From an uncultured Candidatus Saccharibacteria bacterium (lineage in GTDB: Bacteria > Patescibacteriota > Saccharimonadia > Saccharimonadales > Saccharimonadaceae), in assembly GCA_938049075.1 (NCBI GenBank), contig CALICZ010000189.1, positions 1 through 5,789 on the forward strand: 5,789 nucleotides of DNA, in the 5' to 3' direction. Position numbers and translations under genes: made by a program. The notes under the pieces were generated by a model. That model did no database searches. It worked only from the letters and a program-made list of their open reading frames with translations, and had not been told where the DNA came from. Of this stretch, positions 1 to 5,537 are shown piece by piece; positions within the stretch are counted from its first letter, which is position 1; each line of letters starts with the position of its first letter.

Positions 1-754
1 CCGTCAGCAAGCGAATTGTCTCGTTCAGGCGGGTATCCATCACTGCCCGGTAGCTGTCGCGGACGTTGGTGATAGTTCGCAGCAAGCTTTTACAGCGGGC
101 AATCACCTGCTCCAAATCAATCGAGATATCCTCCACATCATCCTTATCATCCTCTTTGAGGCGGAGACTGCGGTTTGCCATCAAGCGCTCAATCGCCCAG
201 TTCATTGGCACCAGTGCATTGAGGTAATCGTTGAGCTTGCGCTCATATTCGGTCAGCGTTACGATATCGCGTGCCCGCAGTGTGTGGAGGTCGTCCGTGG
301 CTGCTCGCATCTGCCGGTTGATCGTCGCCACTCGCCGCTGGTACTGCAGCGACACTGCCTCAATCATTGCCACCACGAGCTCAATCCGCCGTGCCGTATT
401 CATTCGCGTCTTGTCAACAAAAGGCTGCCAGAGCCGGCCCAGGCTATCACGTGAAAGTGTCACTACGTAGTTTTTGTGAATACCAAATAGTATCGGCGTT
501 GTAAAGTCATTAAAATCATCGTCCGTATCAGGCAAGCGGGCAATCAAATACGTCCACTCATCCTCAAACTCAACACGTGGCACCTCATGCGGGTCCAGCG
601 CATCTTTGATGATGTTTTCGTCCATACCAAGCGCCAGAAGCGTATCGATCTCCTCACTGCTGGGCTTCTCACAGCGCAGCCACGACCCAACTCGCAGCGC
701 ATCGCGCGGCGTAATCGTCTGATCTGCCTCACTCGAACGAAGATATTGCAACAT
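1..754 (-). CDS. corA: CorA-family magnesium/divalent cation transporter, N-terminal part (runs off the left edge)
   Basis: A continuous minus-strand frame starts at the ATG at 754 and stays open for 251 codons to the window edge. CorA proteins form pentameric inner-membrane channels for Mg2+ and related cations, with a large cytoplasmic N-terminal domain. What is visible is that domain. Residues about 1-110 look like the alpha/beta sensor region (DPHEVPRVEFEDEW, then a strand ending LIARLP, and FGIHKNYVVTLS). Helical segments with IELVVAMIEAVSLQYQRR follow, and then the start of the long stalk helix (VRDSYRAVMDTRLNETIRLL), which in CorA leads into TM1 and the GMN selectivity motif. TM1, GMN and TM2 would lie beyond base 1 and cannot be checked. 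An acidic stretch (KEDDKDDVEDISIDLEQ) sits before the stalk. No Shine-Dalgarno precedes the ATG; the predicted promoter lies so close that the mRNA may be leaderless. The family call is from remembered pattern and is fairly secure; the ion specificity is not. Confidence 0.85.
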   Translation of the reverse strand, partial: MLQYLRSSEADQTITPRDALRVGSWLRCEKPSSEEIDTLLALGMDENIIKDALDPHEVPRVEFEDEWTYLIARLPDTDDDFNDFTTPILFGIHKNYVVTLSRDSLGRLWQPFVDKTRMNTARRIELVVAMIEAVSLQYQRRVATINRQMRAATDDLHTLRARDIVTLTEYERKLNDYLNALVPMNWAIERLMANRSLRLKEDDKDDVEDISIDLEQVIARCKSLLRTITNVRDSYRAVMDTRLNETIRLLT

Positions 755-764
755 ACTAGTGATA

Positions 765-793
765 AGTATACGATGAAGCAGTCATAATTGCAA
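765..793 (-). promoter_or_regulatory. Predicted sigma70-type promoter of the corA-like gene
   Basis: On the minus strand, TTGCAA (793-788), a 17-base spacer and TATACT (770-765) form a good sigma70-like pair. Only 10 bases separate the -10 element from the ATG at 754, so transcription would start about 3 bases before the start codon. The promoter lies between the regulator gene and corA, so corA need not depend on readthrough from the regulator. The same two hexamers with the same spacing precede the gene at 4092. Confidence 0.55.
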
Positions 794-860
794 ATAATAC
801 GCCCGCTTCACTTCTGCGTTCTGTATCTGCTCATGATGTCACTGCAGCGTATCGCAGCAG

Positions 861-1433
861 CTACTCGCTGACAAACAGTTGCTCGAGCACCGCATCAACC
901 ATAAACTTCATCGTCTTTGGGGCGATACCCTCCAGCGCGTCAATCGCTGCCACTGCCGTAAAGAGCTCGCTAATTATCTGGTCGGTCGCGCCTGGCCGTA
1001 GTCTGCCATCGCGCCGCCACTGCTGCACCTGCTCGGCAAAGAACTCACCACGCAGTGCCAGGCTATGACCCGCTCCTGCTTGCTTCGCATCATCATGGTA
1101 AGCTTGACGCACCTGCTCGCCAGGCACATCACTCTGCCACTCAGCCAGGATTTTATTACGCCGCGTTGCTTGCGTTGTGGCGCGTAGATAGGCTGCAAAA
1201 GCCGCCCGGGGCTGCGACCAATCGATCCGCCCAACAATCCGGTTCTTTGTCTTTTCGTCCTCCGCACGATACACTGCAAGGAAGAGCTCCAGCTTAGACG
1301 GATAAAGCAAATACACGCCGCCAACCGCAATACCTGCCACCTGAGCAATCTCCACGATCGATGCCGCCTTGTAGCCATCCTGGGCAAAGACCCGCCGCGC
1401 TGCCTGAATTAGTTTCGCCTGACTGATTGCCAT
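861..1433 (-). CDS. TetR/AcrR-family transcriptional regulator
   Basis: A 190-aa protein, the usual length for TetR-family one-component repressors, which bind palindromic operators as dimers and release DNA on binding a small ligand. The N-terminal DNA-binding domain is clear: residues 8-20 (LIQAARRVFAQDG) form the first helix, and residues 25-47 contain the helix-turn-helix with the typical pattern SIVEIAQVAGIAVGGVY followed by LLYPSK. The C-terminal part is all helical with no recognisable ligand motif, so the effector cannot be named. The ATG at 1433 is supported by a strong GGAGGT (1448-1443) nine bases upstream. The gene is divergent from the tasA/sipW-like operon and lies upstream of corA on the same strand, separated by 106 bases that contain a separate corA promoter. 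The palindrome at its promoter suggests autoregulation; control of the divergent secretion operon is possible but inferred from position only. Confidence 0.9.
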   Translation of the reverse strand: MAISQAKLIQAARRVFAQDGYKAASIVEIAQVAGIAVGGVYLLYPSKLELFLAVYRAEDEKTKNRIVGRIDWSQPRAAFAAYLRATTQATRRNKILAEWQSDVPGEQVRQAYHDDAKQAGAGHSLALRGEFFAEQVQQWRRDGRLRPGATDQIISELFTAVAAIDALEGIAPKTMKFMVDAVLEQLFVSE

Positions 1434-1498
1434 ATCGCTCCGACCTCCGCTCGCGCTATCCTGGACGATAACGCCTCTTTACTTTCTACTCATATTCT

Positions 1499-1507
1499 AT
1501 TATAGCA
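1499..1507 (-). promoter_or_regulatory. Extended -10 promoter of the TetR-family gene
   Basis: The minus strand reads TGCTATAAT, a consensus TATAAT (1504-1499) with the TGn extension that lets sigma70-type polymerase work with a poor -35 element. No good -35 is seen at 16-18 bases; that position is occupied by the 12-bp palindrome instead. The predicted leader is about 60 bases and ends in the GGAGGT ribosome site. Confidence 0.6.
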
Positions 1508-1518
1508 GGTTTGTGGGG

Positions 1519-1530
1519 AGCTGCGCAGCT
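1519..1530. promoter_or_regulatory. Perfect 12-bp palindrome, candidate operator of the TetR-family regulator
   Basis: AGCTGCGCAGCT reads the same on both strands. It covers the -35 position of the regulator's promoter and lies in the 229-base divergent region between the regulator and the tasA-like gene. TetR-family proteins normally bind palindromes of this kind in their own promoter regions. Binding here would block the regulator's own promoter. The tasA-like start is 130 bases away, so an effect on that gene is less certain. Confidence 0.45.
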
Positions 1531-1606
1531 AATAGCATGAAACAGCAATGTCGGTATGCGATACCATTACCAGCCGAGTCATCACTATCAATACGTTGCC
1601 ACCTTG

Positions 1607-1612
1607 TATAAC
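1607..1612 (+). promoter_or_regulatory. Weak candidate -10 for the tasA/sipW-like operon
   Basis: TATAAC is the best -10-like hexamer in the 100 bases before the operon, but no matching -35 is found at the correct distance (actatc at 17 bases). Other AT-rich hexamers between 1624 and 1647 are no better. The operon may use a weak or activated promoter. Confidence 0.2.
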
Positions 1613-1650
1613 GCTCATGCTTTTGATACACTGATACCTAACATAACCAT

Positions 1651-1657
1651 AAGGGGG
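1651..1657 (+). promoter_or_regulatory. Ribosome binding site of the tasA-like gene
   Basis: AAGGGGG is followed by five bases (atttt) before the ATG at 1663. It is the strongest purine tract in the leader and fixes this start. Confidence 0.6.
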
Positions 1658-1662
1658 ATTTT

Positions 1663-2316
1663 ATGATTGCAGCTCAAGCTGGCCAGGGCAAGAAGCGGAT
1701 TGGCCTTATCTCAACGGGGATTGTCGGTGCACTGCTGGTCGCCTTTACCTTTACACCGACCTTTGCAGGCTTTGCGGCAAGCATCCAAAACACCATCAAC
1801 AGCGCCTCAACCGGTACACTTACCATGAAGGAGACATCGGGCACGTACACCTGCAACAGTACAGATGGTGCTGGTGCGACAACCAACTCTGCGACCTGCT
1901 CTACTATCAACAAGTATGGTGGCACTGCTGCTGCACTCGTTGCTGGTGGTCCAGCCAAAACAACCAACATTACCCTGCAAAACACCGGAAGTGTGGCTGC
2001 AACATCCTTTAGCCTCAATCCTGGCACATGTAGTCAATCACCTGTCCCTGGTGCTTCTTTAGCAGGTAGTGCAACTGACCTCTGTAGCAAAGTCAAGGTG
2101 GCCATCAAATCAGGTAGCAGCACACTCTTTACGGGTACTGCTGCACAATTGCAAACAGGCGGCGCTATCGACCTGCTCGCCAAGCTCAGCAAAGCAACCA
2201 TCAATGCAGGTGAGAGCGTCCCGATCACCTTCGAGGTATCACTCGACGCCAGCGCAGGCCCAACCTACCAAGGCTTGCAGGTCTCGCAACCACTGACGTG
2301 GACATTTGGCGCGTAA
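1663..2316 (+). CDS. Secreted TasA/camelysin-like protein with SipW-type signal peptide
   Basis: A 217-aa secreted protein. Residues 10-12 (KKR) are the basic n-region, 13-30 (IGLISTGIVGALLVAFTF) the hydrophobic core, and 33-46 carry the SipW-type junction TFAGFAASIQNTIN with cleavage likely after A38 or A39. The following STGTLTMKETS matches the start seen in mature TasA/camelysin-like proteins, which form extracellular fibres or coats in Firmicutes. The mature part is rich in Ser, Thr, Ala and Gly. It has beta-type segments (TNITLQNTGSVAATSFSL, ESVPITFEVSLDA) and ends QPLTWTFGA, resembling an immunoglobulin-like sheet. Four cysteines (64, 79, 123, 141) could make two disulfides outside the cell. 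No protease motif is visible, so a structural role is more likely than a peptidase role. The next gene is a SipW-like signal peptidase 22 bases downstream, the usual partnership. The exact function is inferred from the signal type and the neighbour. Confidence 0.8.
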   Translation: MIAAQAGQGKKRIGLISTGIVGALLVAFTFTPTFAGFAASIQNTINSASTGTLTMKETSGTYTCNSTDGAGATTNSATCSTINKYGGTAAALVAGGPAKTTNITLQNTGSVAATSFSLNPGTCSQSPVPGASLAGSATDLCSKVKVAIKSGSSTLFTGTAAQLQTGGAIDLLAKLSKATINAGESVPITFEVSLDASAGPTYQGLQVSQPLTWTFGA

Positions 2317-2338
2317 TTCCTCTGGAGTAGGACGGCGC

Positions 2339-4006
2339 ATGCCTCGGCAACGAATGATTATCATCACCATCCTGAGCCTCTGTCTTGGAGGCTTCGTTGC
2401 TGTGATGGCGGCGCTTGGCATGCGTATCTTTTTCGTCACAACACCGAGTATGGCCACTGCCGCGCCAGTCGGCTCGCTCGTTGTCACGCAGCCAGCCAGC
2501 GACTATCACCCCGGCGATATCATTACCTTCCAGCGCCACGGCCGGACGTATACTCATCGGATTCAGTCCATCACCAACCAGCATATCCTCACCAAGGGCG
2601 ACCTCAACCACGCGGCCGATCCACTTCCCATCGAGCACAGCGCCATCATTGGCAAAGCAATTTTCATCAACCCATGGCTTGGCTGGGTATGGCTAATGGT
2701 GCCATGGGTGGTGATTGGCTGGCTTGTCATCCACTTAGCCACCCGCCGGACTCGCCCAACGTGGCGCTGGTATTATCGGATTATTGGTATGACGCTGGTG
2801 CTCTGTGCTGTGTCGCTGTGGTTTCATCCGTGGATCAACTTTAGTGTGCTCAGTGTTTTGCCGTCTGGTGAAGGTGCAGCCATGCACATCGTCAATACTG
2901 GCGTCTTCCCGATTGACGCAGTCGGTACAGTGCTCTACCCTGGCCAAGATGCCACCATCACCGTCTCGGTACAAAACAGCCACGGGCAGTATTTCTTCAC
3001 GCCAACGATTCATTACACAATATGGGTTATCCTATGCATTATGCTCATTTGCCTTATCCCTTTTGGGCTCATGCTCTACGGCCTTCGCCAGTTATCTCGG
3101 CCTACTCCAGCAGATAGCTCACCACAGCCACTACCTGTTACCTCTATTATTATTGCAGCGATTATTACCCTGGTAGGGATATGCTTTATTATCTTTCATA
3201 ATTTTTATCTAACGAGCGGGGCGTTTTCCGGTACGATCCGCAACAGTGCTAATACCACCCGCCCAGTGCTCTACAACTGCACTGATGCCACCAAGCTCAC
3301 TGCCCCCGCGCAGGCACTCTTCATCTATGGCATGACGTACTTCGATACTGGCACCACCGAGCGCGACCTATCTGGCAATGGCCATAGCGGCTCCTGGCTG
3401 ACGCGCTCTGCCGCTGCTCATGGCTCACAATCATACGCCTGCCGCCGCGACCGTGTGCGCAGCACCCTCTTCAAAGATACCTGCCTTACTTACCCCACAC
3501 TCATCGATAACCCCACTACCTTCACCCTCTCTGTCTGGTTCAATACCCGCCAGTATGGGACAAACAATGGGCGCATTGCTGGCTTTGCTAGTACACCAGA
3601 CAATGGTGCCGACCCAAGCTTAGACCGCGTCCTCTTTCTCGATAAGCAAGGACGTGTTGCCTTTGCGGTGTGGCCTAATGCCACGCGCTCAATCTTCTCA
3701 CCAGCCGGCAAAAACTACGCCGATGGCAAATGGCATCATGTTGCGGCCTCACTCTCACCACAAGGCATGCGGCTCTATGCCGATGGTGCACTGGTTGCTC
3801 ACGACCCGAGTGTCACACAAGGCCAAAACTTCCGCGGTTACTGGAAGTTTGGCTGTGGGCGCTTTAGCGAGTGGCGTAATGGCGATGACACACCTATTAA
3901 CAGCACAAACACATTCTTCACTGGCATGATGCAGTTTGGAGCTGTCCACACCACCGCGCTGAGTGATACTCAAGTGCAAGAAATCTACCTTGCTGGCACA
4001 AAATAA
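2339..4006 (+). CDS. sipW-like: SipW-like (ER-type, S26B) signal peptidase fused to a C-terminal LamG domain
   Basis: A 555-aa membrane protein starting at the ATG at 2339; AGGA at 2329-2332 is six bases upstream. A longer TTG start at 2306 would overlap the preceding gene by 11 bases and lacks a ribosome site. Residues 7-27 form TM1. The peptidase follows, with Ser37 in TTPSM as nucleophile, His73 in TYTHRI replacing the bacterial Lys, and TKGDLN with Asp88 plus Asp94: the Ser-His-Asp set of archaeal/ER/SipW enzymes. Further membrane segments lie at about 116-134, 148-163, 227-249 and 268-290. Between the third and fourth is a small beta domain (VFPIDAVGTVLYPGQDATITV). The segment AFSGTIRNSAN (295-305) resembles the tasA-like cleavage site. 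From about 325 to the end is a LamG/concanavalin-like domain (DLSGNGHSG, FTLSVWFNT, GKWHHVAASLS, MRLYADGALVA), a beta-sandwich often binding glycans. Classical SipW is about 190 aa, so the fusion is large. Its likely jobs are processing the tasA-like protein and displaying or releasing LamG. Confidence 0.87.
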   Translation: MPRQRMIIITILSLCLGGFVAVMAALGMRIFFVTTPSMATAAPVGSLVVTQPASDYHPGDIITFQRHGRTYTHRIQSITNQHILTKGDLNHAADPLPIEHSAIIGKAIFINPWLGWVWLMVPWVVIGWLVIHLATRRTRPTWRWYYRIIGMTLVLCAVSLWFHPWINFSVLSVLPSGEGAAMHIVNTGVFPIDAVGTVLYPGQDATITVSVQNSHGQYFFTPTIHYTIWVILCIMLICLIPFGLMLYGLRQLSRPTPADSSPQPLPVTSIIIAAIITLVGICFIIFHNFYLTSGAFSGTIRNSANTTRPVLYNCTDATKLTAPAQALFIYGMTYFDTGTTERDLSGNGHSGSWLTRSAAAHGSQSYACRRDRVRSTLFKDTCLTYPTLIDNPTTFTLSVWFNTRQYGTNNGRIAGFASTPDNGADPSLDRVLFLDKQGRVAFAVWPNATRSIFSPAGKNYADGKWHHVAASLSPQGMRLYADGALVAHDPSVTQGQNFRGYWKFGCGRFSEWRNGDDTPINSTNTFFTGMMQFGAVHTTALSDTQVQEIYLAGTK

Positions 4007-4056
4007 CGCACGTAGCGCGACAACATATCTTTAGCTATTACATTGTTTTGCTCTCA

Positions 4057-4085
4057 TTGCAAGCATCCAGCGCCTGCTCTATACT
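4057..4085 (+). promoter_or_regulatory. Predicted promoter giving a leaderless transcript
   Basis: TTGCAA (4057-4062), 17 bases and TATACT (4080-4085) form a sigma70-like pair. Six bases separate the -10 from the ATG at 4092, so the A of the ATG is itself the expected transcription start. No Shine-Dalgarno is present. The gene is therefore likely transcribed separately from the peptidase gene, which ends 85 bases upstream. Confidence 0.55.
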
Positions 4086-4091
4086 ATATGC

Positions 4092-4436
4092 ATGAAATAC
4101 ATGCGCAATACACTCGCCAAGCTTCTCACTCTTCTCCACCATCTGTGGCTGCCCCTTGTGGTAATTATGCTGCTCATCGTGGCAGGTGTTGGCATAAGCG
4201 CTACCCTGCACGCAGTGCGACCCGAGCCACTCTGGACGAATGCGACGAAGGAGCTCGCGCAGCGAGTAAAGAGCGAGGCCACGCAGTCGCTTGACATTAC
4301 CCTAAGCCGCGGTGAATTTATCAACATTGATGGGCCAGGCGGCATCGTCATCGGCACTATTACCGACCACGCCGCACGCCAGCGTCTGCTCGCTAGCCAG
4401 CCGTTTCGCGATTGTGCGTTTGGTTGCACAGGGTAG
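4092..4436 (+). CDS. Small membrane-anchored protein of unknown function, N-terminal part before an in-frame TAG
   Basis: 114 residues up to a TAG at 4434-4436. I do not recognise a family. Residues 1-15 are basic (KYMRNTLAK), and residues 19-41 form one strong membrane helix (LWLPLVVIMLLIVAGVGISATL) with the rest probably outside. A helical, charged stretch follows (ATKELAQRVKSEATQS) and then a beta-like part with FINIDGPGGIVIGTIT. Cysteines occur in FRDCAFGCTG just before the stop. The reading frame does not end here: it continues without another stop from 4437 to 4664, with similar composition. This suggests one original 190-codon gene cut by a nonsense change, for example TGG to TAG, which would give CTG-W-MAY. 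Alternatives are stop readthrough, a two-cistron arrangement, or a sequencing error. The start has no ribosome site and fits a leaderless mRNA; an ATG three codons later is also possible. Confidence 0.6.
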   Translation: MKYMRNTLAKLLTLLHHLWLPLVVIMLLIVAGVGISATLHAVRPEPLWTNATKELAQRVKSEATQSLDITLSRGEFINIDGPGGIVIGTITDHAARQRLLASQPFRDCAFGCTG

Positions 4437-4664
4437 ATGGCATATTCGCGGCTTAAGCGCACACTGCCGCTTGATTCTTCAGAACACATATCTGGCCACG
4501 CGCGTGCTCTGCTGAGCTCGGTCGCTGCCCCAGATAGCTCGTGTATCATTCGCTTCCATTATCTTGGACAAGCACTCCCAGATAAACACGGCTCGCCCGA
4601 CCTAGATATCATCTGTCTCTCACAAAAGACAGGTGCGTTTGTGTATGAGTTTCGGGCGGCGTAG
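4437..4664 (+). CDS. In-frame continuation of the membrane-anchored protein after the TAG
   Basis: 75 codons in the same frame as the gene at 4092, beginning with the ATG that directly follows its TAG. The product has no signal or membrane segment of its own. It reads as the C-terminal half of a small extracellular domain: a basic start (YSRLKRTLPLD), a helix (SSEHISGHARALLSSV), and beta-like strands near the end (CIIRFHYLG, LDIICLSQ, FVYEFRAA). There is no convincing ribosome site before this ATG, only a weak AGGG within the end of the previous frame. Independent translation would therefore rely on reinitiation after the adjacent stop. I treat it as part of one interrupted gene rather than a separate gene. 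It ends 60 bases before the end of the convergent gene on the other strand. Confidence 0.45.
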   Translation: MAYSRLKRTLPLDSSEHISGHARALLSSVAAPDSSCIIRFHYLGQALPDKHGSPDLDIICLSQKTGAFVYEFRAA

Positions 4665-4670
4665 CTGTGT

Positions 4671-4690
4671 ATATCACTATACAGTGATAT
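4671..4690. repeat. 8-bp inverted repeat between convergent genes
   Basis: ATATCACT (4671-4678), a four-base spacer and AGTGATAT (4683-4690) form a perfect AT-rich inverted repeat in the 60-base gap between two convergent genes. It could be a weak bidirectional terminator or a protein binding site. There is no clear U tract on either side, so the terminator reading is weak. Confidence 0.4.
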
Positions 4691-4724
4691 GATTCAGAGT
4701 CTAGAAATTTTGTTACTTGATGCC

Positions 4725-5209
4725 TTAAAGTACTTTATCATCACCTTGGTCTTGTTGTTTCCAAGAACGCCGCTCTTTTTCATCTTCCCGTGTAAGGAAT
4801 TCGAGAAGATCATCAAGCCGCTTCTGCCCCTCCGGGGTCTCCGAATCACGACGCATTTTCTTCCCATAAGCTACGAGCACCGGATTAGGGGGGAGTACCA
4901 TTGGGACATTAATTCCCGTTCCGGGGCGAGCACCAAGAAGACCAAAAGAGATATGGTCTACCATTGGACCATAAAGGGTTCTCCTCGCTTCTTTGTAGGC
5001 AGCTGCCCGTTTCTCCCACTTTTCTTCTCGTCTTCCTTCTCGCCATTCTTTAAAACGAGAAATAGCCGTTGCCATTTCAATTCCTTTTGCTGCCACCACT
5101 GCTATAGCGCGTGTTCGTTGTTGGTCGCTACGCTCAGCCGCAACCTCACCAGCATCTATCTGCTCAGCATTGCCTGTTAAGGCTCTCTCTCTCTCTCTGA
5201 ATTTGACAT
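4725..5209 (-). CDS. Charged 160-aa protein of unknown function, out of frame with its ATG by an (AG)8 tract (candidate phase-variable gene)
   Basis: The body of the gene is open on the minus strand from 5225 to the stop at 4725. It has no usual start codon before a GTG at 5099, which lacks a good ribosome site and would give 124 aa. A well-formed start lies upstream: the ATG at 5209 with AAGGAG five bases before it and a consensus promoter. From that ATG the frame reads MSNSERERE-P and stops at TAA because of eight AG units. Removing one unit, or adding two, joins the ATG to the body and gives 160 aa. The protein is hydrophilic and helix-rich. The N-terminus is acidic (QIDAGEVAAERSDQQR), followed by a helix (AVVAAKGIEMATAISRFKEW) and a very charged segment (REGRREEKWEKRAAAYKEAR). 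A Gly/Pro-rich middle comes next (GLLGARPGTGINVPMVLPP), and the C-terminus is charged (DDLLEFLTREDEKERRSW). There is no signal peptide or membrane helix. I do not recognise the family; a cytoplasmic or surface-associated role cannot be told apart. Confidence 0.6.
5183..5198 (-). repeat. Dinucleotide tract (AG)8 within codons 4-9 of the gene at 4725-5209
   Basis: Eight perfect CT units on the plus strand, reading AG on the coding minus strand. Such tracts mutate by slipped-strand pairing. With eight units (present state) or nine, the reading from the ATG ends at an early stop; with seven or ten it enters the long open frame. The position near the 5' end of a gene is typical of contingency loci. 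Confidence 0.85.
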
Positions 5210-5214
5210 GTGTT

Positions 5215-5220
5215 CTCCTT
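5215..5220 (-). promoter_or_regulatory. Ribosome binding site for the ATG at 5209
   Basis: AAGGAG on the minus strand, five bases before the ATG at 5209. It is the most canonical Shine-Dalgarno in this part of the window. It supports this ATG as the true start even though the ATG is now out of frame with the gene body. Confidence 0.75.
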
Positions 5221-5273
5221 ATTGTCTAGAATTTCTATTGTACGAAATGCGTGGTAGCATTGTCAATTGTCTA
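5221..5273. repeat. ATTGTCTA direct repeats flanking the promoter
   Basis: ATTGTCTA occurs at 5221-5228 and 5266-5273, with a shorter ATTGTC at 5259-5264 overlapping the -35. One copy lies at the expected transcription start and the others at the -35, which is where a repressor site pair would be placed. The motif is short and AT-rich, so chance is possible. Confidence 0.3.
5237..5266 (-). promoter_or_regulatory. Near-consensus sigma70-type promoter of the candidate phase-variable gene
   Basis: The minus strand carries a perfect -35 TTGACA (5266-5261), an 18-base spacer and TACAAT (5242-5237), one mismatch from the consensus -10. Transcription would start near 5230, giving a leader of about 20 bases that contains AAGGAG. 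The strength of this signal argues that the gene downstream is a genuine expressed unit, not a decayed remnant. Confidence 0.7.
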
Positions 5274-5482
5274 TTTGAATCTCAAAATTCCTCTGTTTTC
5301 TCATGCTCCACGCTACACTCCTCAGGTAGATCACTATTAGGACCGATATTCCCCCAATATCAACCTCTTACACTGGACTACGTCGGCCCTCTTGTTTCAT
5401 CGATATGGAGTAGTGAGCGGTAAAGAGCAAATACCAAGATAATAGGTTTTGATATTCACGTGTATACCTAAATCTCAACCCC

Positions 5483-5507
5483 ACCCCACTTGGTAGCCAA
5501 GTAGGGT
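5483..5507. repeat. Hairpin with ten base pairs and one mismatch
   Basis: ACCC-C-ACTTGG, loop TAG, CCAAGT-A-GGGT: six inner and four outer pairs with a single C/A mismatch and a three-base loop. It is GC-rich and compact, and has no U tract after it on either strand, so it is not a standard terminator. Confidence 0.5.
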
Positions 5508-5516
5508 ACGGATATA

Positions 5517-5537
5517 GTGAACGGCATAGCCGTTCAC
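5517..5537. repeat. Perfect 9-bp hairpin
   Basis: GTGAACGGC, loop ATA, GCCGTTCAC. It begins nine bases after the preceding hairpin. Its left arm with the base before it (AGTGAACG, 5516-5523) can also pair with CGTTCACT at 5600-5607, which is followed by CG and six T, so two exclusive foldings are possible. Confidence 0.5.

Noticed and set aside
231..787. Open frames at 231-470 (+), 587-787 (+) and 544-732 (-)
   Set aside because: They are shadows of the corA-like gene, whose frame is continuous across the region and gives recognisable protein sequence.
842..860. Hairpin CTGCAGCG-TAT-CGCAGCAG just after the TetR-family gene, considered as a terminator
   Set aside because: One mismatch in an 8-bp stem and no U tract in the direction of transcription.
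2306..2338. Longer TTG start of the peptidase gene overlapping the tasA-like gene
   Set aside because: No ribosome site before the TTG, and the extra 11 residues are not typical. The ATG at 2339 has AGGA at good spacing and gives a normal start before TM1.
4689..5180. 163-codon plus-strand frame
   Set aside because: It lies antisense to the charged minus-strand gene. Its product is rich in Phe, Ser, Cys and Pro in a pattern expected from the complement of Lys/Glu/Arg codons, and it has no ribosome site.
5183..5198. Programmed ribosomal frameshift at the AG tract instead of phase variation
   Set aside because: A -1 shift would be needed, but no slippery heptamer or strong downstream stem is visible. 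Repeat-number change is the simpler reading.
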